Assembly: GCA_037178625.1 (NCBI GenBank)
Contig: CM074136.1
Coordinates: 1,922,001 to 1,986,000, forward strand
DNA from: Skeletonema tropicum
Lineage: Eukaryota > Bacillariophyta > Thalassiosirophyceae > Thalassiosirales > Thalassiosiraceae
Direction: 5' to 3'
Length of the DNA: 64,000 nucleotides
How positions within the stretch are numbered: the first letter of the stretch is position 1; every line of letters starts with the position of its first letter. The notes under the pieces were generated by a model that made no database searches, had not been told where the DNA came from, and saw nothing but the letters and a program-made list of their open reading frames with translations. Position numbers and translations under genes: made by a program. This document shows, in pieces, positions 32,106 to 44,334 of the stretch.

Positions 32106-32462
32106 ATCCTCTTCTTCGTCATCCATAGCGTAGTCTTCAGACTCAGGATAGTAATCTGCTTAGTCATAGCCTTCTCTTCAGGGAAGTAGTCAGAAGGATC
32201 AATGGCATCAGAGGTGATGGCAACTCCCTTGCACCTGCCCCTGCCCATGCCCTTGCCCCGGATCGACTATGATTTTTGTGCAGTCTTGATGAGAACAACG
32301 TGAACGTTAGCATTGTGTCACAGCTACAGCAACACAAGAACAAAAGAGAACATACATATGCACATCAATCATCACGAACGAAAGACTTACTTTGGCAGAG
32401 ACGGAGCCAGAGAAGGCACTGAAGAGCATTGCAGTGGTGGAAACGAAGAGCTGGAGTTTCAT
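31850..32462 (-). pseudogene. Decayed gene for a secreted acidic, Cys-rich protein
   Basis: Exon 1 (32462-32391) encodes a clean 24-residue signal peptide (MKLQLFVSTTAMLFSAFSGS, then VSAK) ending at GTAAGT. After an intron, exon 2 (from 32266, after ATAG) gives GKGMGRGRCKGVAITSDAID and SDYFPEE. A one-base shift then leads to a frame with one TAA and the acidic Tyr-rich ADYYPESEDYAMDDEEEDP, followed by a Cys/Tyr-rich domain ending SNGACGRYCAV and stop at 31932. A partial second copy of the tail (LNGQCGRFCAV, 31918-31886) follows. Shift plus stop suggest a pseudogene, but sequencing errors are possible. Acidic Tyr-rich secreted proteins occur at diatom cell walls; that role is speculation. Confidence 0.5.
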
Positions 32463-32930
32463 TTTGATGTGATGATGTTCAATTTGATCTCAGATGAACA
32501 TTACGAGAAGATATGGCTGCTAAAATGAAGCAGAACCAGCTCGCAAATGTCATGGTGTCTCGTCAATTTGGTTTCAACGTTGGACAGTTAAAAACACAGG
32601 CCATGACCAAAACAAAGCTCGGATTGATGCAGTGCTGTATGTAGAGCTTGACACGGCACGGCCGGCCGGAGTGTCGTTCGGGCGGAGAGCTCTGCATCTG
32701 TTGTACATCATCTGACGGACGCGTGTCGTTTGGGTTTTTCGAGCTTATGTTCATTTTCTCCTTTGAGATAAACATCGTGAATCGTGAGAACTTTCCCATT
32801 CATACTTTTTGGACAGCTTGGGACTTGGGACACATTCTATTAGCTGGACAATTCGTCCGCGCGCGTTCACCTCCATTGTCGCCATTCGCCATAAAAAAAA
32901 CAAAAGCAATCACCTCTCTCGTTGTCTGCT
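32463..32930. other. Divergent promoter region
   Basis: Lies between the decayed secreted-protein gene (minus) and the alpha/beta hydrolase gene (plus), so it should contain two promoters. GC content rises near 32660-32720 (GGCACGGCCGGCC). No gene seen. Confidence 0.4.
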
Positions 32931-34359
32931 ATGGCTGTGCTCCCATTCCCTTGTTGTAATATCCGTGGAAGAAGAATGGTCGCTCTAGCAATGATATCAC
33001 GCATGGGGAGCAAGGGGGCCGCAGCTCGTTTCTCTACCACCTTCGTACCATCATCTCGCCCTAATACGCTCCATCACAACATCGACATGCAACGAGCATC
33101 ATGTCGAATCTACTCCCCTTCCATCATCTCTACTGCTACTACAGCCGCGACAACATCATCACGTCGACACTTCTCTCTCGAGACTGGGAACATTGAAGAT
33201 GATATCCTACCAAACAAAACGGGTGATCGAAACGGGCTCATCCGCCATCAAATCATAGCCGATGATGGTCATCCACTACGTCTGTACAGTCGATCACCAA
33301 CCACTGATCGATCATCCTCCGTCACAATGAGCAACAACTCTTCACAAACGAAGAAAAGATCAATATTATTACTACATGGTCGAACATGGTCAAGTCAACC
33401 AGTGTTCGACCTCCGCACATCCGACACTGATGAGAAGCAACAAAGCACATTGCAATCTCTTGCAGAATTGGGATTTGACGCGTATGCATTGGATTTACGT
33501 GGATTTGGTGAAACTCCGAGAGATGAGGGGGGATATACCACCCCGAATAGGTGTGTGGAGGATGTCAAGTGTGCGATTGATTGGATTGCTCGACGTCATG
33601 ATGAGAATTACGATGGTGGTGGTGGTGGTGATGGACAACGTCATGATAACACTCTTACTACTACAGCGGAAAGTTCTATTGCAGTGAACACAAAACCAGC
33701 ATTACTTGGATGGTCTCAGGGTGCACTTGTCGCACAAATGTATGCTCAGAAATATGGCCCGTCGACACTTTCGGATCTTGTTCTGTTTGGTACCATTTAT
33801 GATCCTCGTGTGATTTACCCTAGAAAGCCATTGTTTGATGAGAGTGGGAAGTTGGTTAGTGGTGGGAAGGATGCTGTGAAGCCTCCTGCACCTGAGGTGT
33901 TGAATACTGTTACTGCCTCATTGGAAGATTTTACATTGCCTGGTGAGTAATCATGATGTGCTACACTCTAACAATCATTATTTGATATGGATATTATCAA
34001 GTCTCTAACAAAACAAATACGTGTGTGTACGAAACACAGGGAGTATATGCGACGAAGCTGCACTAGAGTTCTCATCAGTAGCTCTTGCCGTAGACACAGT
34101 CAAAGCAGCATGGGACGAATTACACGAGTTTAACGTGTGCAATCCAGCCCTGATACATGTACCAACTCTAGTTATTGTGGGAGCACAAGATCCTTACGTA
34201 AATTGGGATGCTCAACGGGAGTTATTTGAGCGTTTGGGTCATGAGGATAAGTCCATGTGTTTATTACCTGCTTGTGATCATGCTGCTCATATTTTAAAGG
34301 CAAGAAAGATGTGGGTCAGGAGTGTGGTCGGATTTCTTTTACGAAAGGATGGGTTCTAA
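32931..34359 (+). CDS. Alpha/beta hydrolase, probable organelle-targeted
   Basis: Exons 32931-33942 and 34040-34359 with a 97-bp GTGAGT...CAG phase-1 intron; 443 residues. The start is the ATG at 32931. The first about 90 residues are Ser/Thr/Arg-rich and poor in acids (MAVLPFPCCNIRGRRMVALA), like a mitochondrial or plastid presequence. The fold follows: SILLLHGRTWSS (oxyanion-hole region), YALDLRGFGETPRDEGGYTT, LLGWSQGALVAQMYA with nucleophile Ser262, then acid VIVGAQDPYV and base His in LPACDHAAHI. This is a complete catalytic triad, so an active esterase, lipase or related hydrolase is expected. An Asp/Gly/His-rich insertion precedes the nucleophile. Substrate unknown. Confidence 0.85.
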
Positions 34360-34758
34360 GTGAACAGATGGAGATGGATACAACTAACAGAGGTACCTCC
34401 TTCTCTAAACATCATAATTTGAATGAAAGATAAATCAAGAGATCTAAGGAATAGTCAGTATCTCTATCATATCATAGTCATAGAGAATACGATCCACTTT
34501 GCTTGCGTAGCTCCTTGCTCATTGATTTTGCTAAAACTACTGTTGAGTGAGAGTCTGTAAAAGTGCTCCAGCTGGAAGGGTTCTGACAAAAATTTGACTA
34601 AAAAATGTTGCGAAGTCGAAAGATCGCAGCTCTCGTCATCCTCAACCAAAGTGCCGATGATGGCCACATGTGTAGGCAAGTTGACGGACATCAACCCATT
34701 CCGTATATCAGATAGGATAGAGGTGCTGCTGTTGTAGTAGCCATTAGTGCACAATAAC
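34360..34758. other. Intergenic, hydrolase to FABP-like gene
   Basis: A 97-codon minus-strand frame (34467-34760) overlaps the next gene's start and shows no recognisable features. Probably UTR and promoter sequence only. Confidence 0.4.
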
Positions 34759-37168
34759 ATGGTCGCCGTGTATCATCGTTGGGCGCTACTTCTAGCGTTT
34801 GTTTGTCTCACAAAATTATCATGTGGCTTCAACGCTGCGAGTACACCACTACCATCATCTGCCCAAGTAGCACCGTCGGTTCTGACATCGAAAGCTACTG
34901 CTTCGTACAATAAATGGTTAGAATCATCATCTTCCAGAAAGTGCTCGTTGCAGCTACAAGCACATCATGATGATTCAACTACACATCTTGTCGGCAATTC
35001 CTACTGCAGCAGCAGTAGCGGCAGCAGCGGATTATTTCATCAAAGACAACATCAACATCATCATCGTCATATGATGCAGACGACGACGTCAAGATTACAA
35101 ATGACAACAGCAAATTCCGAAAATGCAAATAATGACATGTCGGACAATAATTCGAATAGAAATCCATTGGTTCGAATCTGGTTGAAACTGCGAGTGTTCA
35201 TGGCTCGATTGTGGGTGAGTAGTAGCAGGTCATATAATACACAACATTCTGATTCTCTACATCTTTTGTGCATATCTGTCTCTATTTCATGTATAACTAA
35301 CTTCTCCTCTTGTAACATCTATCAAATGACGTTGGGGTGCAGACAATTCTTTTGAAACCATTCCAATTGTTAAAGTCCATTGTAACCAAAAAATCAGATG
35401 AGGCAACCAAACCAAAGGAAACCGAGCCGGAGGAGCCAATACAGGAAGAGGTTGCAATTACACAGGTGGAGAATTTGGCTGTAGACGAAACAGAAGAAGT
35501 TGATGACGCTGTTGAAGAAGATGATGTAACAACCTTGGTAGAAGAGAAGAAGGAGGCTCCTGTACCTGATGATGTAGTGAGCATGGAGGAGACAACTGAG
35601 GCAGAAGTAGACGAAGAAGAAGTAACTACTTCAACAACACTTGCAGAGACAATCGCCACTCCAACAACAACAACAACAACGGCTTCTGCAGCACCAGAGG
35701 AACGTCAAGCAACTGCATCAGTCGACTTCACAGGGAACTGGACCCTCATTGTCGATGACAACTTCAAATCGGAATATGACTCCTACCTTCGCAAACTTGG
35801 TCAACCCATGCTAGTACGTACAGTCGCCATGACCGTCATTGGAAGCACAAAAGAAGAAGCGATACAGAGTGAGGGAGGGAAGCAACTATTCATTCGTGGG
35901 ATGAATGTGAGAGGATCTTGGGAGCGGACATTGGAGGCAAGTGAGACTGATGCTGTGGTGGAGGAGGAGGGTGAGGAGGGGGGTATACATGCTGTGGAGG
36001 GGCATGTTTTGAAGCCCATGGTTACTGCGGATGAGGAAGAGGTTGAGGTGGCATCCTGGTGGGAGAATGGTGGGAAAGTTCATCGTTCTTGGGTTGTGGG
36101 TGGTAAAAAGTACGGTGGAGGTAAGGAGCACCACAATTGTTTTTGGTGATGATCATCAATGACACTATGCAGATATAATTATTATGATTCGTTCATACTA
36201 AACCCCTGCTCTCTTCGTTTACAGGTGACTTTGAAAACAAACGATACCTTTCAGAGAATGGCAACATGTTAGTATGTGAGAGTACCTTCCACCCCAGCGA
36301 AGAGGGGAGAGAGAAGGCCACAGTGACGTGGAGGTTCCTGCGCGAGGGTGCCATTTACGGAGATGCCGGGTTTGAGTTTCCAAATATATTGACACGGGTC
36401 CTGAAGAAGGATAAGGACAGTGATGAAAGTAGCGCAGATAAAGATATGCCCGAGTCGGGACTGGTGGTGGGAGATATTATGGATAGTGTTGCCAGCGCAG
36501 ATGAGGCTGATGGGTTGATGTCCAGTGAAGGAGCAATTAGTGACAGCATAGAGGAGGCGATCGAGAGAGGAAGCTGGGTCCCTCCCGGTGGCGATCATTG
36601 GGCAGTTTCTGCTCCAGAGGTGAATCTGTCGGGCAAGTGGAAACTCATCATTACAGAACAGTTCAAAGAGGATTATGACGAATTCTTAAAGGCACTCGGA
36701 CAGCCTCTCATCGTTCGTGGAGCTGCACTTCTTATCATTGGAAATACTAGAGAAGAAACCAAACAAAGAGATGGGGGAAGAGAGTTACATATCAAGGGTA
36801 TAAATGCCAAGGGAGTCTGGGAACGGACTTTGAAAACATCCGGATCCGACTTTGATACAACGATGGTACCCCATGCAGATGGATCGTATGATCATACCCC
36901 CGTAAAAATTTTGACTGCCGATGCGGAAAAGGTTGATGCAACCTCGTGGTGGGAGAATGACGGCACAGTTCACGTGAGCTGGACACAAGGAGTTAACAGA
37001 TACGGTGGCGGCAGCTTTGAGTCGAGGCGGTATTTAGAGAACAATGGAGATGTCTATGTCTGTGAGTCAATATTTCGCAGGGATAACAAGGCTGATGGAC
37101 CTGATCCATCTTTGAAGTGGAAGTTCCTGAGAGAGGGTGCAACATTTTATGTTGGATCGTCAAAATAA
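34759..37168 (+). CDS. Plastid-targeted protein with two FABP/calycin-like repeats
   Basis: Exons 34759-35214, 35343-36120 and 36225-37168 join in phase to 725 residues. The start WALLLAFVCLTKLSCGFNAA is a signal peptide with a Phe right after the predicted cleavage, as in diatom plastid presequences; Ser/His-rich and Glu-rich low-complexity follows. Two homologous modules begin at about 281 (FTGNWTLIVDDNFKSEYDSY, KLGQPMLVRTVAMTVIG) and about 546 (LSGKWKLIITEQFKEDYDEF, ALGQPLIVRGAALLIIG). Each ends with ATSWWEN or VASWWEN, a YGGG turn, YVCES or LVCES and KFLREGA or RFLREGA. The pattern G.W.l....f..yl..lG and a late K/R-f.R resembles intracellular lipid-binding proteins of the calycin group. 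A lipid or pigment ligand is inference. Confidence 0.75.
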
Positions 37169-37249
37169 TATAGAGTGTAATCATACTTCATGTTCAGATG
37201 AAGATGAGAGAGAATGTCGTATACTATGAATATTATTTACTACTACTAT

Positions 37250-39661
37250 TTATGCCCCAAAATTCGAAACAGCTTCATCAACAGCATTGTTCAGTCCTGC
37301 ACTTTCCTCGTACACCGGACGGAAATTACTATTGTGCTTCTCTCCAAACATCATTGTCCTTCCAATAGCATTGCTGTTGATGTTATTCTCTTGCAAATCC
37401 TCGGCACTAAACTTCTTCAACGCAACCGAATACCCCAAATCTCTCAATGCAGCATACGCCTCATCCACACTTCCCTGATGACGACCTGCAATATTCCTCA
37501 ATACATCCTCCACCCCAAGTTCACCAAATCGGTCACGAATCGCACCACGTGCCTCTTCCGCCGCAGTAGCACCACTGCCACTATTGTCACCATTACCCCC
37601 ATCCAACTCCTTCAAGAGACGACTCACAATATTCCGTACCGCCAAGGCACCCTGTCGTTGCACACTGACAACCTCCTCATGTCGTTTCATAGCCGTAAGA
37701 ATGAGTCGTGGTCCACCCTCATCAATAATCGCACGAGCATTCGACGGACGACGGAGTGCCATTGCCGCAAGTGTCCCACAAGCATGTTCCTGAATGGCTG
37801 GGATTGTGGGGTAGAGCTGCATTGCGCGGAGGAGGTGGGGTAGTGCCGAGGGTGTGGAGGATATCAAAGACGTAGATTGGGTCTGATCGGATGATCCCAA
37901 ACAGAGATTGGTTTTGATTTCATCATTTCCACAAAGGTTGCGGATTAGACCTAATGATGCAGCTACAAGACGATGTTTGCGGAGGAGATTGGAGCGTGTA
38001 ATACTGCTACTACTCTCTCCATCATCTTCGTTGTCAGTGGTGGTGGTGGTGGTGGTGGTAGTATCTGTACTAGTTGTACTAACACCAAGTCGCAACGCCT
38101 TGGTAACAATGGGAAGCACACCCAACGCAACCATCGTTTGAATATTCTCATCATTTACTGCAAGAACACGAAGTGCCGTGAGTACAGCTGCAGCCAATGA
38201 CTCCTTCTTTGCCAAACATCCCTTGACTTCTTCGTCCTCACAGTTATCAGTACTACAACTAACTGTTTCATTGCAATTATCCCCATCTCCATCCACCCCG
38301 TCCACATCCACAAACAAATCGTTCAAAACATCCTTCGCAACCTTGATCAATAACCGTTCCACACCCACACGATGAAATTCCATGGCATGATCATGTGCAC
38401 TACTAGTTGGCACTCCTCCTGCCGCCGCTGCTGCTGCACCTCCCACTCTATTCGAGGTGGAAGGAGTACGAAAGTCATCATATCGACAGAGAATGGCGAG
38501 TAGTTGACATGTTGCTTCCAATACTTCCATGTTGTACATGTCATTGTTGCTCTCGTCGTTGTTGAGTGGAGTATTGGCCAAAATGGTCCAAATGACTTGC
38601 ACACCACCTCGTTTTGTATGACACATTGTTAATGATGATGATGACACTACATCCTCCTCCAATGTGGATTGTACAAAGGCAACTTTCCCAGCTTCACACC
38701 CCTTCACGGCACTGATACTCAATTTGAGTAAATCTAACAACACAGTTTGTTGAAGTGTCTGTAACGATGTTGTATTTGCACCATTGTCCTCATTATTCTC
38801 TTCTGCACCGTTGCCATTCTCACTACACTCTGCACCACCATCATTGTCCACCACTAAAAAAGCAACAAATTGAAATAATCGAAACAACAGTTCCACCAAC
38901 CGATTCAAACCCACAGTAAATACATCACGCAGTTCCCCCCTCACCACGGCACACTGGACACTTTCTCCTCTAGGAGGAGAACAAGTAGTTAGAATGGCCG
39001 TGAGAGTTTGTGTGACTTGATGGAGCAGCTGCAGCTGTTGTTGTTGTTGGTACATTACATTATTATTTTGTATGGTGGCTTCATCAGCTTGAGCTTCAGC
39101 TTGAGGTGGTTGTTGGAGAATAGTACAAGTAGTCAAGAATGACAGGAGAGTGTAAATAGAACAAGATTGTTGAAAGAGGATGAGATAGGGCAGACTGAGA
39201 CTGCCTGTGCCTGCCTTGAACTTGGCGGCCAGTTGACTCAATGCGTCTGATATCATCATCATCGTATCATCATTATCATCATCAGGCAGAGCAACCATCC
39301 CATCCGCAGCAACACAATCATCCAGCAATGACAGCCACTGTTGAAAATTACTTCGATTGGCGCGTTCTACCTGACCGTGTGGGGTGGAGGGATGGCTGAG
39401 CGTGAGGTGTGCCATGGCCGCTGGAAGAAGAATGGATGATTGCTGTGCTGCTGCTGCTGTGCTGTTGTTCACTACTACTTCATCAGGATCATCATCATAT
39501 TGGTGGTGGTCAGTAGAAGTAGTTGATTTCTGACCGATGAGCTGCTGACAAAATTGATCGATGGTTTCGCGCAATGCTTCTGCAGGGGTGAGATCGAAGC
39601 ATTCTTCATTTTCGAGGATGGTTTCGTCGAATAGTTCTTGAGAGATGATTGGCGTCGTCAT
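37250..39661 (-). CDS. ARMC6: Armadillo-repeat protein, ARMC6-like (intact copy)
   Basis: 803 residues in one exon. The N-terminus (ISQELFDETILENEECFDLT then PAEALRETIDQF) matches the ARMC6 N-terminal helix pattern (QETFDEAVRENIEEF.M.PEEA). The C-terminal half has armadillo-type helices: SLGLIRNLCGNDEIKTNLCL, LPHLLRAMQLYPTIPAIQEH then ACGTLAAMALRRP, and VQRQGALAVRNIVSRLL. The protein is longer than animal ARMC6 (about 500) owing to Asn/Thr/Asp-rich insertions. The cellular role of ARMC6 is poorly known; it is a protein-interaction scaffold. It converges with the FABP-like gene (82 bp between stops). Its 5' part is repeated twice more upstream. Confidence 0.85.
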   Translation of the reverse strand: MTTPIISQELFDETILENEECFDLTPAEALRETIDQFCQQLIGQKSTTSTDHHQYDDDPDEVVVNNSTAAAAQQSSILLPAAMAHLTLSHPSTPHGQVERANRSNFQQWLSLLDDCVAADGMVALPDDDNDDTMMMISDALSQLAAKFKAGTGSLSLPYLILFQQSCSIYTLLSFLTTCTILQQPPQAEAQADEATIQNNNVMYQQQQQLQLLHQVTQTLTAILTTCSPPRGESVQCAVVRGELRDVFTVGLNRLVELLFRLFQFVAFLVVDNDGGAECSENGNGAEENNEDNGANTTSLQTLQQTVLLDLLKLSISAVKGCEAGKVAFVQSTLEEDVVSSSSLTMCHTKRGGVQVIWTILANTPLNNDESNNDMYNMEVLEATCQLLAILCRYDDFRTPSTSNRVGGAAAAAAGGVPTSSAHDHAMEFHRVGVERLLIKVAKDVLNDLFVDVDGVDGDGDNCNETVSCSTDNCEDEEVKGCLAKKESLAAAVLTALRVLAVNDENIQTMVALGVLPIVTKALRLGVSTTSTDTTTTTTTTTDNEDDGESSSSITRSNLLRKHRLVAASLGLIRNLCGNDEIKTNLCLGSSDQTQSTSLISSTPSALPHLLRAMQLYPTIPAIQEHACGTLAAMALRRPSNARAIIDEGGPRLILTAMKRHEEVVSVQRQGALAVRNIVSRLLKELDGGNGDNSGSGATAAEEARGAIRDRFGELGVEDVLRNIAGRHQGSVDEAYAALRDLGYSVALKKFSAEDLQENNINSNAIGRTMMFGEKHNSNFRPVYEESAGLNNAVDEAVSNFGA

Positions 39662-41434
39662 TGTTGTTGTGCTCTAGAGAGAGAGAGAGTTGTTGGATGT
39701 TCAATGATTGATTGGGGCGACTCTATCCATTCAATTGAAATGAATATCTTATTTATCTATTGAAGATTGAAGTGGTTGCTTGCGCTTGGCGCTTGGCGGG
39801 CCGCTTGGCTTGGCTTGGCTTGGATTGGGCGCTTGAGTATCATGGGCCGAGCCTGGGCCGTGGGCGTCTTTCTGACGATCTGCAAAGCGGCACCGCTGTA
39901 CCACTTTTTTGAACCGACCACATCACAATCAACCTCAAGCATCAGCTCAAGCAATCAAGATGACAACGGCCGTATTGGTATTGTACTCCTATCTTCCGCT
40001 CTGGTAGTCCAATGAAGCCGATAAGTGGCGTTTTGGAAAGCCCTTGAGCAGCTCTATCGATTCGGCGTGTATTGAGCCTGTTTGGGCGACTTTTGTTCAA
40101 TCGATCAGGCTAAAAATGGGTCAAGAATGTGATCAGCAGGGCCCAGATCCAGATAGATCCGGCTTTGCAGCTGGAATTCACATGAAAGTTCAAATTTTGA
40201 CCAAAATGAAAATACGATATGACAACCATTGGAAAGTTCTTGTCAAGCTGAATCGTTTAGTACCGTACTATCATTAGTATCAAAATAACAACAATCACAG
40301 CTCGGGCAGGGGCCCTCGCCAAAAAGACACTTGTAGAAGATCAGCCGCATCCAGATCATAATCGGTACATGTGAGATCTAAATGACGACTCTCACAACAG
40401 TGGAATATTATATAACAATCAGCCAATCCCCAGCATCACAATCAACCAATCCCAACCGCAGCAGCAGCGGCATCATCCTCAATCCAACAACAACAGCAAC
40501 CAACATCACCATGGCTGCTACTGCTGCTACTGCTGCTGTTGTTGGGATACGAATGGCAGCAGCAGCAGCAGCAGTCAACCATCACTAGCAGCAGTAGCAA
40601 CCAAATGATTATCTTGAGCAGCAGCAGCAACAACGACTCCACCACCGCCTGGAGGATGGTTGTTGACTGCTGCTGCTGTTCCATTGGTTGCTGCTGGTGG
40701 TGCAAGGAGGATAAGGTACACGGCAGCGATAGCGACAGCAGCAGCAACCAAATGATGCCGAGAGTTGAGATGATGAGTGGTGGGGCGTGGGGCAAGGGCT
40801 TGGCCCGAGCTGTGTTTATTGACTCTGGATCTTCGACGTGCCAACTGTCATGTTGGAGTTGATGGAAGTGGTCGCTTTTTGAGATCTTCGACCAATCAAC
40901 CCATCTTTGACGATACTTCTCTAGAGTCGGACGCTTTTTGAGATCTTCGACGTAACTATCATCATTGACGGTGCTACAAGTATCCAACAATCAACCCACA
41001 TGGAGCAGCGGGCCTCGGCCGAGCTATGTTTATTGTTATTGTACTACTATTCGATAGCGCTTGAAACAACGATTCGAATGGTCGCGGTGGGGTGGTCTCA
41101 TTGTCGATTATGGTCAAAATACGAATTTGGAATGTCGATATTCATATAGATATAGGGCTCGACATTCGGATTCTTGGGGTCGATTTAGTTGAGTCGATTG
41201 GCAAGAGATCATTATTTGGTTTCGAAACAACAACCTATCGATAGAGCTACTCAAGGGCTTTCGAAATCTACACTCATCGCCTTGATACGACCACTACAAG
41301 CCAACATATCAATGCTTTAGTGGATCTGCAACTAGTAAAGGAACGGGACGGGCGCTGGAGTCTGGAGTGATAGATTCCAAAGGGTGATAATGACAACAGC
41401 TGTGTACAGTACCAATGAGAGGATATAAAAGTAT
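39662..41434. other. Upstream region of ARMC6, duplicated unit 1
   Basis: Starts with a GA microsatellite (39676-39689) and a CTTGG repeat (39802-39824). It has long CAG/GCT and ACA runs at about 40460-40640 and 40665-40760, which create spurious Gln/Leu/Cys-rich frames on both strands. No gene is supported. The whole stretch recurs at 42557-44334 with very few differences. Confidence 0.6.
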
Positions 41435-42556
41435 CTAGATAGTATAATATGATGACAACGCTATAATCACCACTTTATTCTTTACTATCATGTCTCTGTC
41501 ATTGTACATTCCAGTATTTGGTTGATTGTCATGTTGTATTTCCTGTCCTTCTACCTCCTCGGCATCGGCCACGCCGCTACTATCACGAACACATCCCTTC
41601 ACGGCACTGATACTCAATTTGAGTAAATCTAACAACACAGTTTGTTGAAGTGTCTGTAACGATGTTGTATTTGCACCACTGTCCTCATTATTCTCTTCTG
41701 CACCGTTGCCATTCTCACTACACTCTGCACCACCATCATTGTCCACCACTAAAAAAGCAACAAATTGAAATAATCGAAACAACAGTTCCACCAACCGATT
41801 CAAACCCACAGTAAATACATCACGCAGTTCCCCCCTCACCACGGCACACTGGACACTTTCTCCTCTAGGAGGAGAACAAGTAGTTAGAATGGCCGTGAGA
41901 GTTTGTGTGACTTGATGGAGCAGCTGCAGCTGTTGTTGTTGTTGGTACATTACATTATTATTTTGTATGGTGGCTTCATCAGCTTGAGCTTCAGCTTGAG
42001 GTGGTTGTTGGAGAATAGTACAAGTAGTCAAGAATGACAGGAGAGTGTAAATAGAACAAGATTGTTGAAAGAGGATGAGATAGGGCAGACTGAGACTGCC
42101 TGTGCCTGCCTTGAACTTGGCGGCCAGTTGACTCAATGCGTCTGATATCATCATCATCGTATCATCATTATCATCATCAGGCAGAGCAACCATCCCATCC
42201 GCAGCAACACAATCATCCAGCAATGACAGCCACTGTTGAAAATTACTTCGATTGGCGCGTTCTACCTGACCGTGTGGGGTGGAGGGATGGCTGAGCGTGA
42301 GGTGTGCCATGGCCGCTGGAAGAAGAATGGATGATTGCTGTGCTGCTGCTGCTGTGCTGTTGTTCACTACTACTTCATCAGGATCATCATCATATTGGTG
42401 GTGGTCAGTAGAAGTAGTTGATTTCTGACCGATGAGCTGCTGACAAAATTGATCGATGGTTTCGCGCAATGCTTCTGCAGGGGTGAGATCGAAGCATTCT
42501 TCATTTTCGAGGATGGTTTCGTCGAATAGTTCTTGAGAGATGATTGGCGTCGTCAT
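41435..42556 (-). pseudogene. Truncated ARMC6 copy 2 with novel tail
   Basis: The first about 320 codons match ARMC6 nearly exactly (only Asn to Ser in ENNEDSGANT); then at 41594 the frame leaves ARMC6 and reads about 52 codons of former upstream sequence (VRDSSGVADAEEVEGQEIQH ... SSYYTI) to a stop. The armadillo half is absent. The promoter region is an exact duplicate of that of the full gene, so the fragment may be transcribed and might encode an N-terminal decoy, but functional evidence is lacking. Confidence 0.75.
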
Positions 42557-44334
42557 TGTTGTTGTGCTCTAGAGAGAGAGAGAGTTGTTGGATGTTCAAT
42601 GATTGATTGGGGCGACTCTATCCATTCAATTGAAATGAATATCTTATTTATCTATTGAAGATTGAAGTGGTTGCTTGCGCTTGGCGCTTGGCGGGCCGCT
42701 TGGCTTGGCTTGGCTTGGATTGGGCGCTTGAGTATCATGGGCCGAGCCTGGGCCGTGGGCGTCTTTCTGACGATCTGCAAAGCGGCACCGCTGTACCACT
42801 TTTTTGAACCGACCACATCACAATCAACCTCAAGCATCAGCTCAAGCAATCAAGATGACAACGGCCGTATTGGTATTGTACTCCTATCTTCCGCTCTGGT
42901 AGTCCAATGAAGCCGATAAGTGGCGTTTTGGAAAGCCCTTGAGCAGCTCTATCGATTCGGCGTGTATTGAGCCTGTTTGGGCGACTTTTGTTCAATCGAT
43001 CAGGCTAAAAATGGGTCAAGAATGTGATCAGCAGGGCCCAGATCCAGATAGATCCGGCTTTGCAGCTGGAATTCACATGAAAGTTCAAATTTTGACCAAA
43101 ATGAAAATACGATATGACAACCATTGGAAAGTTCTTGTCAAGCTGAATATAATCGTTTAGTACCGTACTATCATTAGTATCAAAATAACAACAATCACAG
43201 CTCGGGCAGGGGCCCTCGCCAAAAAGACACTTGTAGAAGATCAGCCGCATCCAGATCATAATCGGTACATGTGAGATCTAAATGACGACTCTCACAACAG
43301 TGGAATATTATATAACAATCAGCCAATCCCCAGCATCACAATCAACCAATCCCAACCGCAGCAGCAGCGGCATCATCCTCAATCCAACAACAACAGCAAC
43401 CAACATCACCATGGCTGCTACTGCTGCTACTGCTGCTGTTGTTGGGATACGAATGGCAGCAGCAGCAGCAGCAGTCAACCATCACTAGCAGCAGTAGCAA
43501 CCAAATGATTATCTTGAGCAGCAGCAGCAACAACGACTCCACCACCGCCTGGAGGATGGTTGTTGACTGCTGCTGCTGTTCCATTGGTTGCTGCTGGTGG
43601 TGCAAGGAGGATAAGGTACACGGCAGCGATAGCGACAGCAGCAGCAACCAAATGATGCCGAGAGTTGAGATGATGAGTGGTGGGGCGTGGGGCAAGGGCT
43701 TGGCCCGAGCTGTGTTTATTGACTCTGGATCTTCGACGTGCCAACTGTCATGTTGGAGTTGATGGAAGTGGTCGCTTTTTGAGATCTTCGACCAATCAAC
43801 CCATCTTTGACGATACTTCTCTAGAGTCGGACGCTTTTTGAGATCTTCGACGTAACTATCATCATTGACGGTGCTACAAGTATCCAACAATCAACCCACA
43901 TGGAGCAGCGGGCCTCGGCCGAGCTATGTTTATTGTTATTGTACTACTATTCGATAGCGCTTGAAACAACGATTCGAATGGTCGCGGTGGGGTGGTCTCA
44001 TTGTCGATTATGGTCAAAATACGAATTTGGAATGTCGATATTCATATAGATATAGGGCTCGACATTCGGATTCTTGGGGTCGATTTAGTTGAGTCGATTG
44101 GCAAGAGATCATTATTTGGTTTCGAAACAACAACCTATCGATAGAGCTACTCAAGGGCTTTCGAAATCTACACTCATCGCCTTGATACGACCACTACAAG
44201 CCAACATATCAATGCTTTAGTGGATCTGCAACTAGTAAAGGAACGGGACGGGCGCTGGAGTCTGGAGTGATAGATTCCAAAGGGTGATAATGACAACAGC
44301 TGTGTACAGTACCAATGAGAGGATATAAAAGTAT
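42557..44334. other. Upstream region of truncated ARMC6 copy 2, duplicated unit 2
   Basis: Near-identical repeat of 39662-41434, including the GA microsatellite, CTTGG repeat and CAG/GCT tracts (about 43360-43660). No gene supported. Confidence 0.6.

Noticed and set aside
31779..32189. 136-codon plus-strand frame
   Set aside because: Antisense to the decayed secreted-protein gene, which has a signal-peptide exon and splice sites; the plus frame has none.
39767..40015. 82-codon plus-strand frame with MGRAWAVGVFLTICK, also at 42662-42910 and 48743-49015
   Set aside because: In the diverged copy the base change after ATCTGCAA shifts the frame, so conservation is of DNA (duplication), not of protein.
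40442..40990. 182-codon minus-strand frame (and its copy at 43342-43890) rich in Leu, Cys, Ser and His
   Set aside because: Generated by CAG/GCT and ACA microsatellites that are open in several frames on both strands; only repeated because the whole unit is duplicated.
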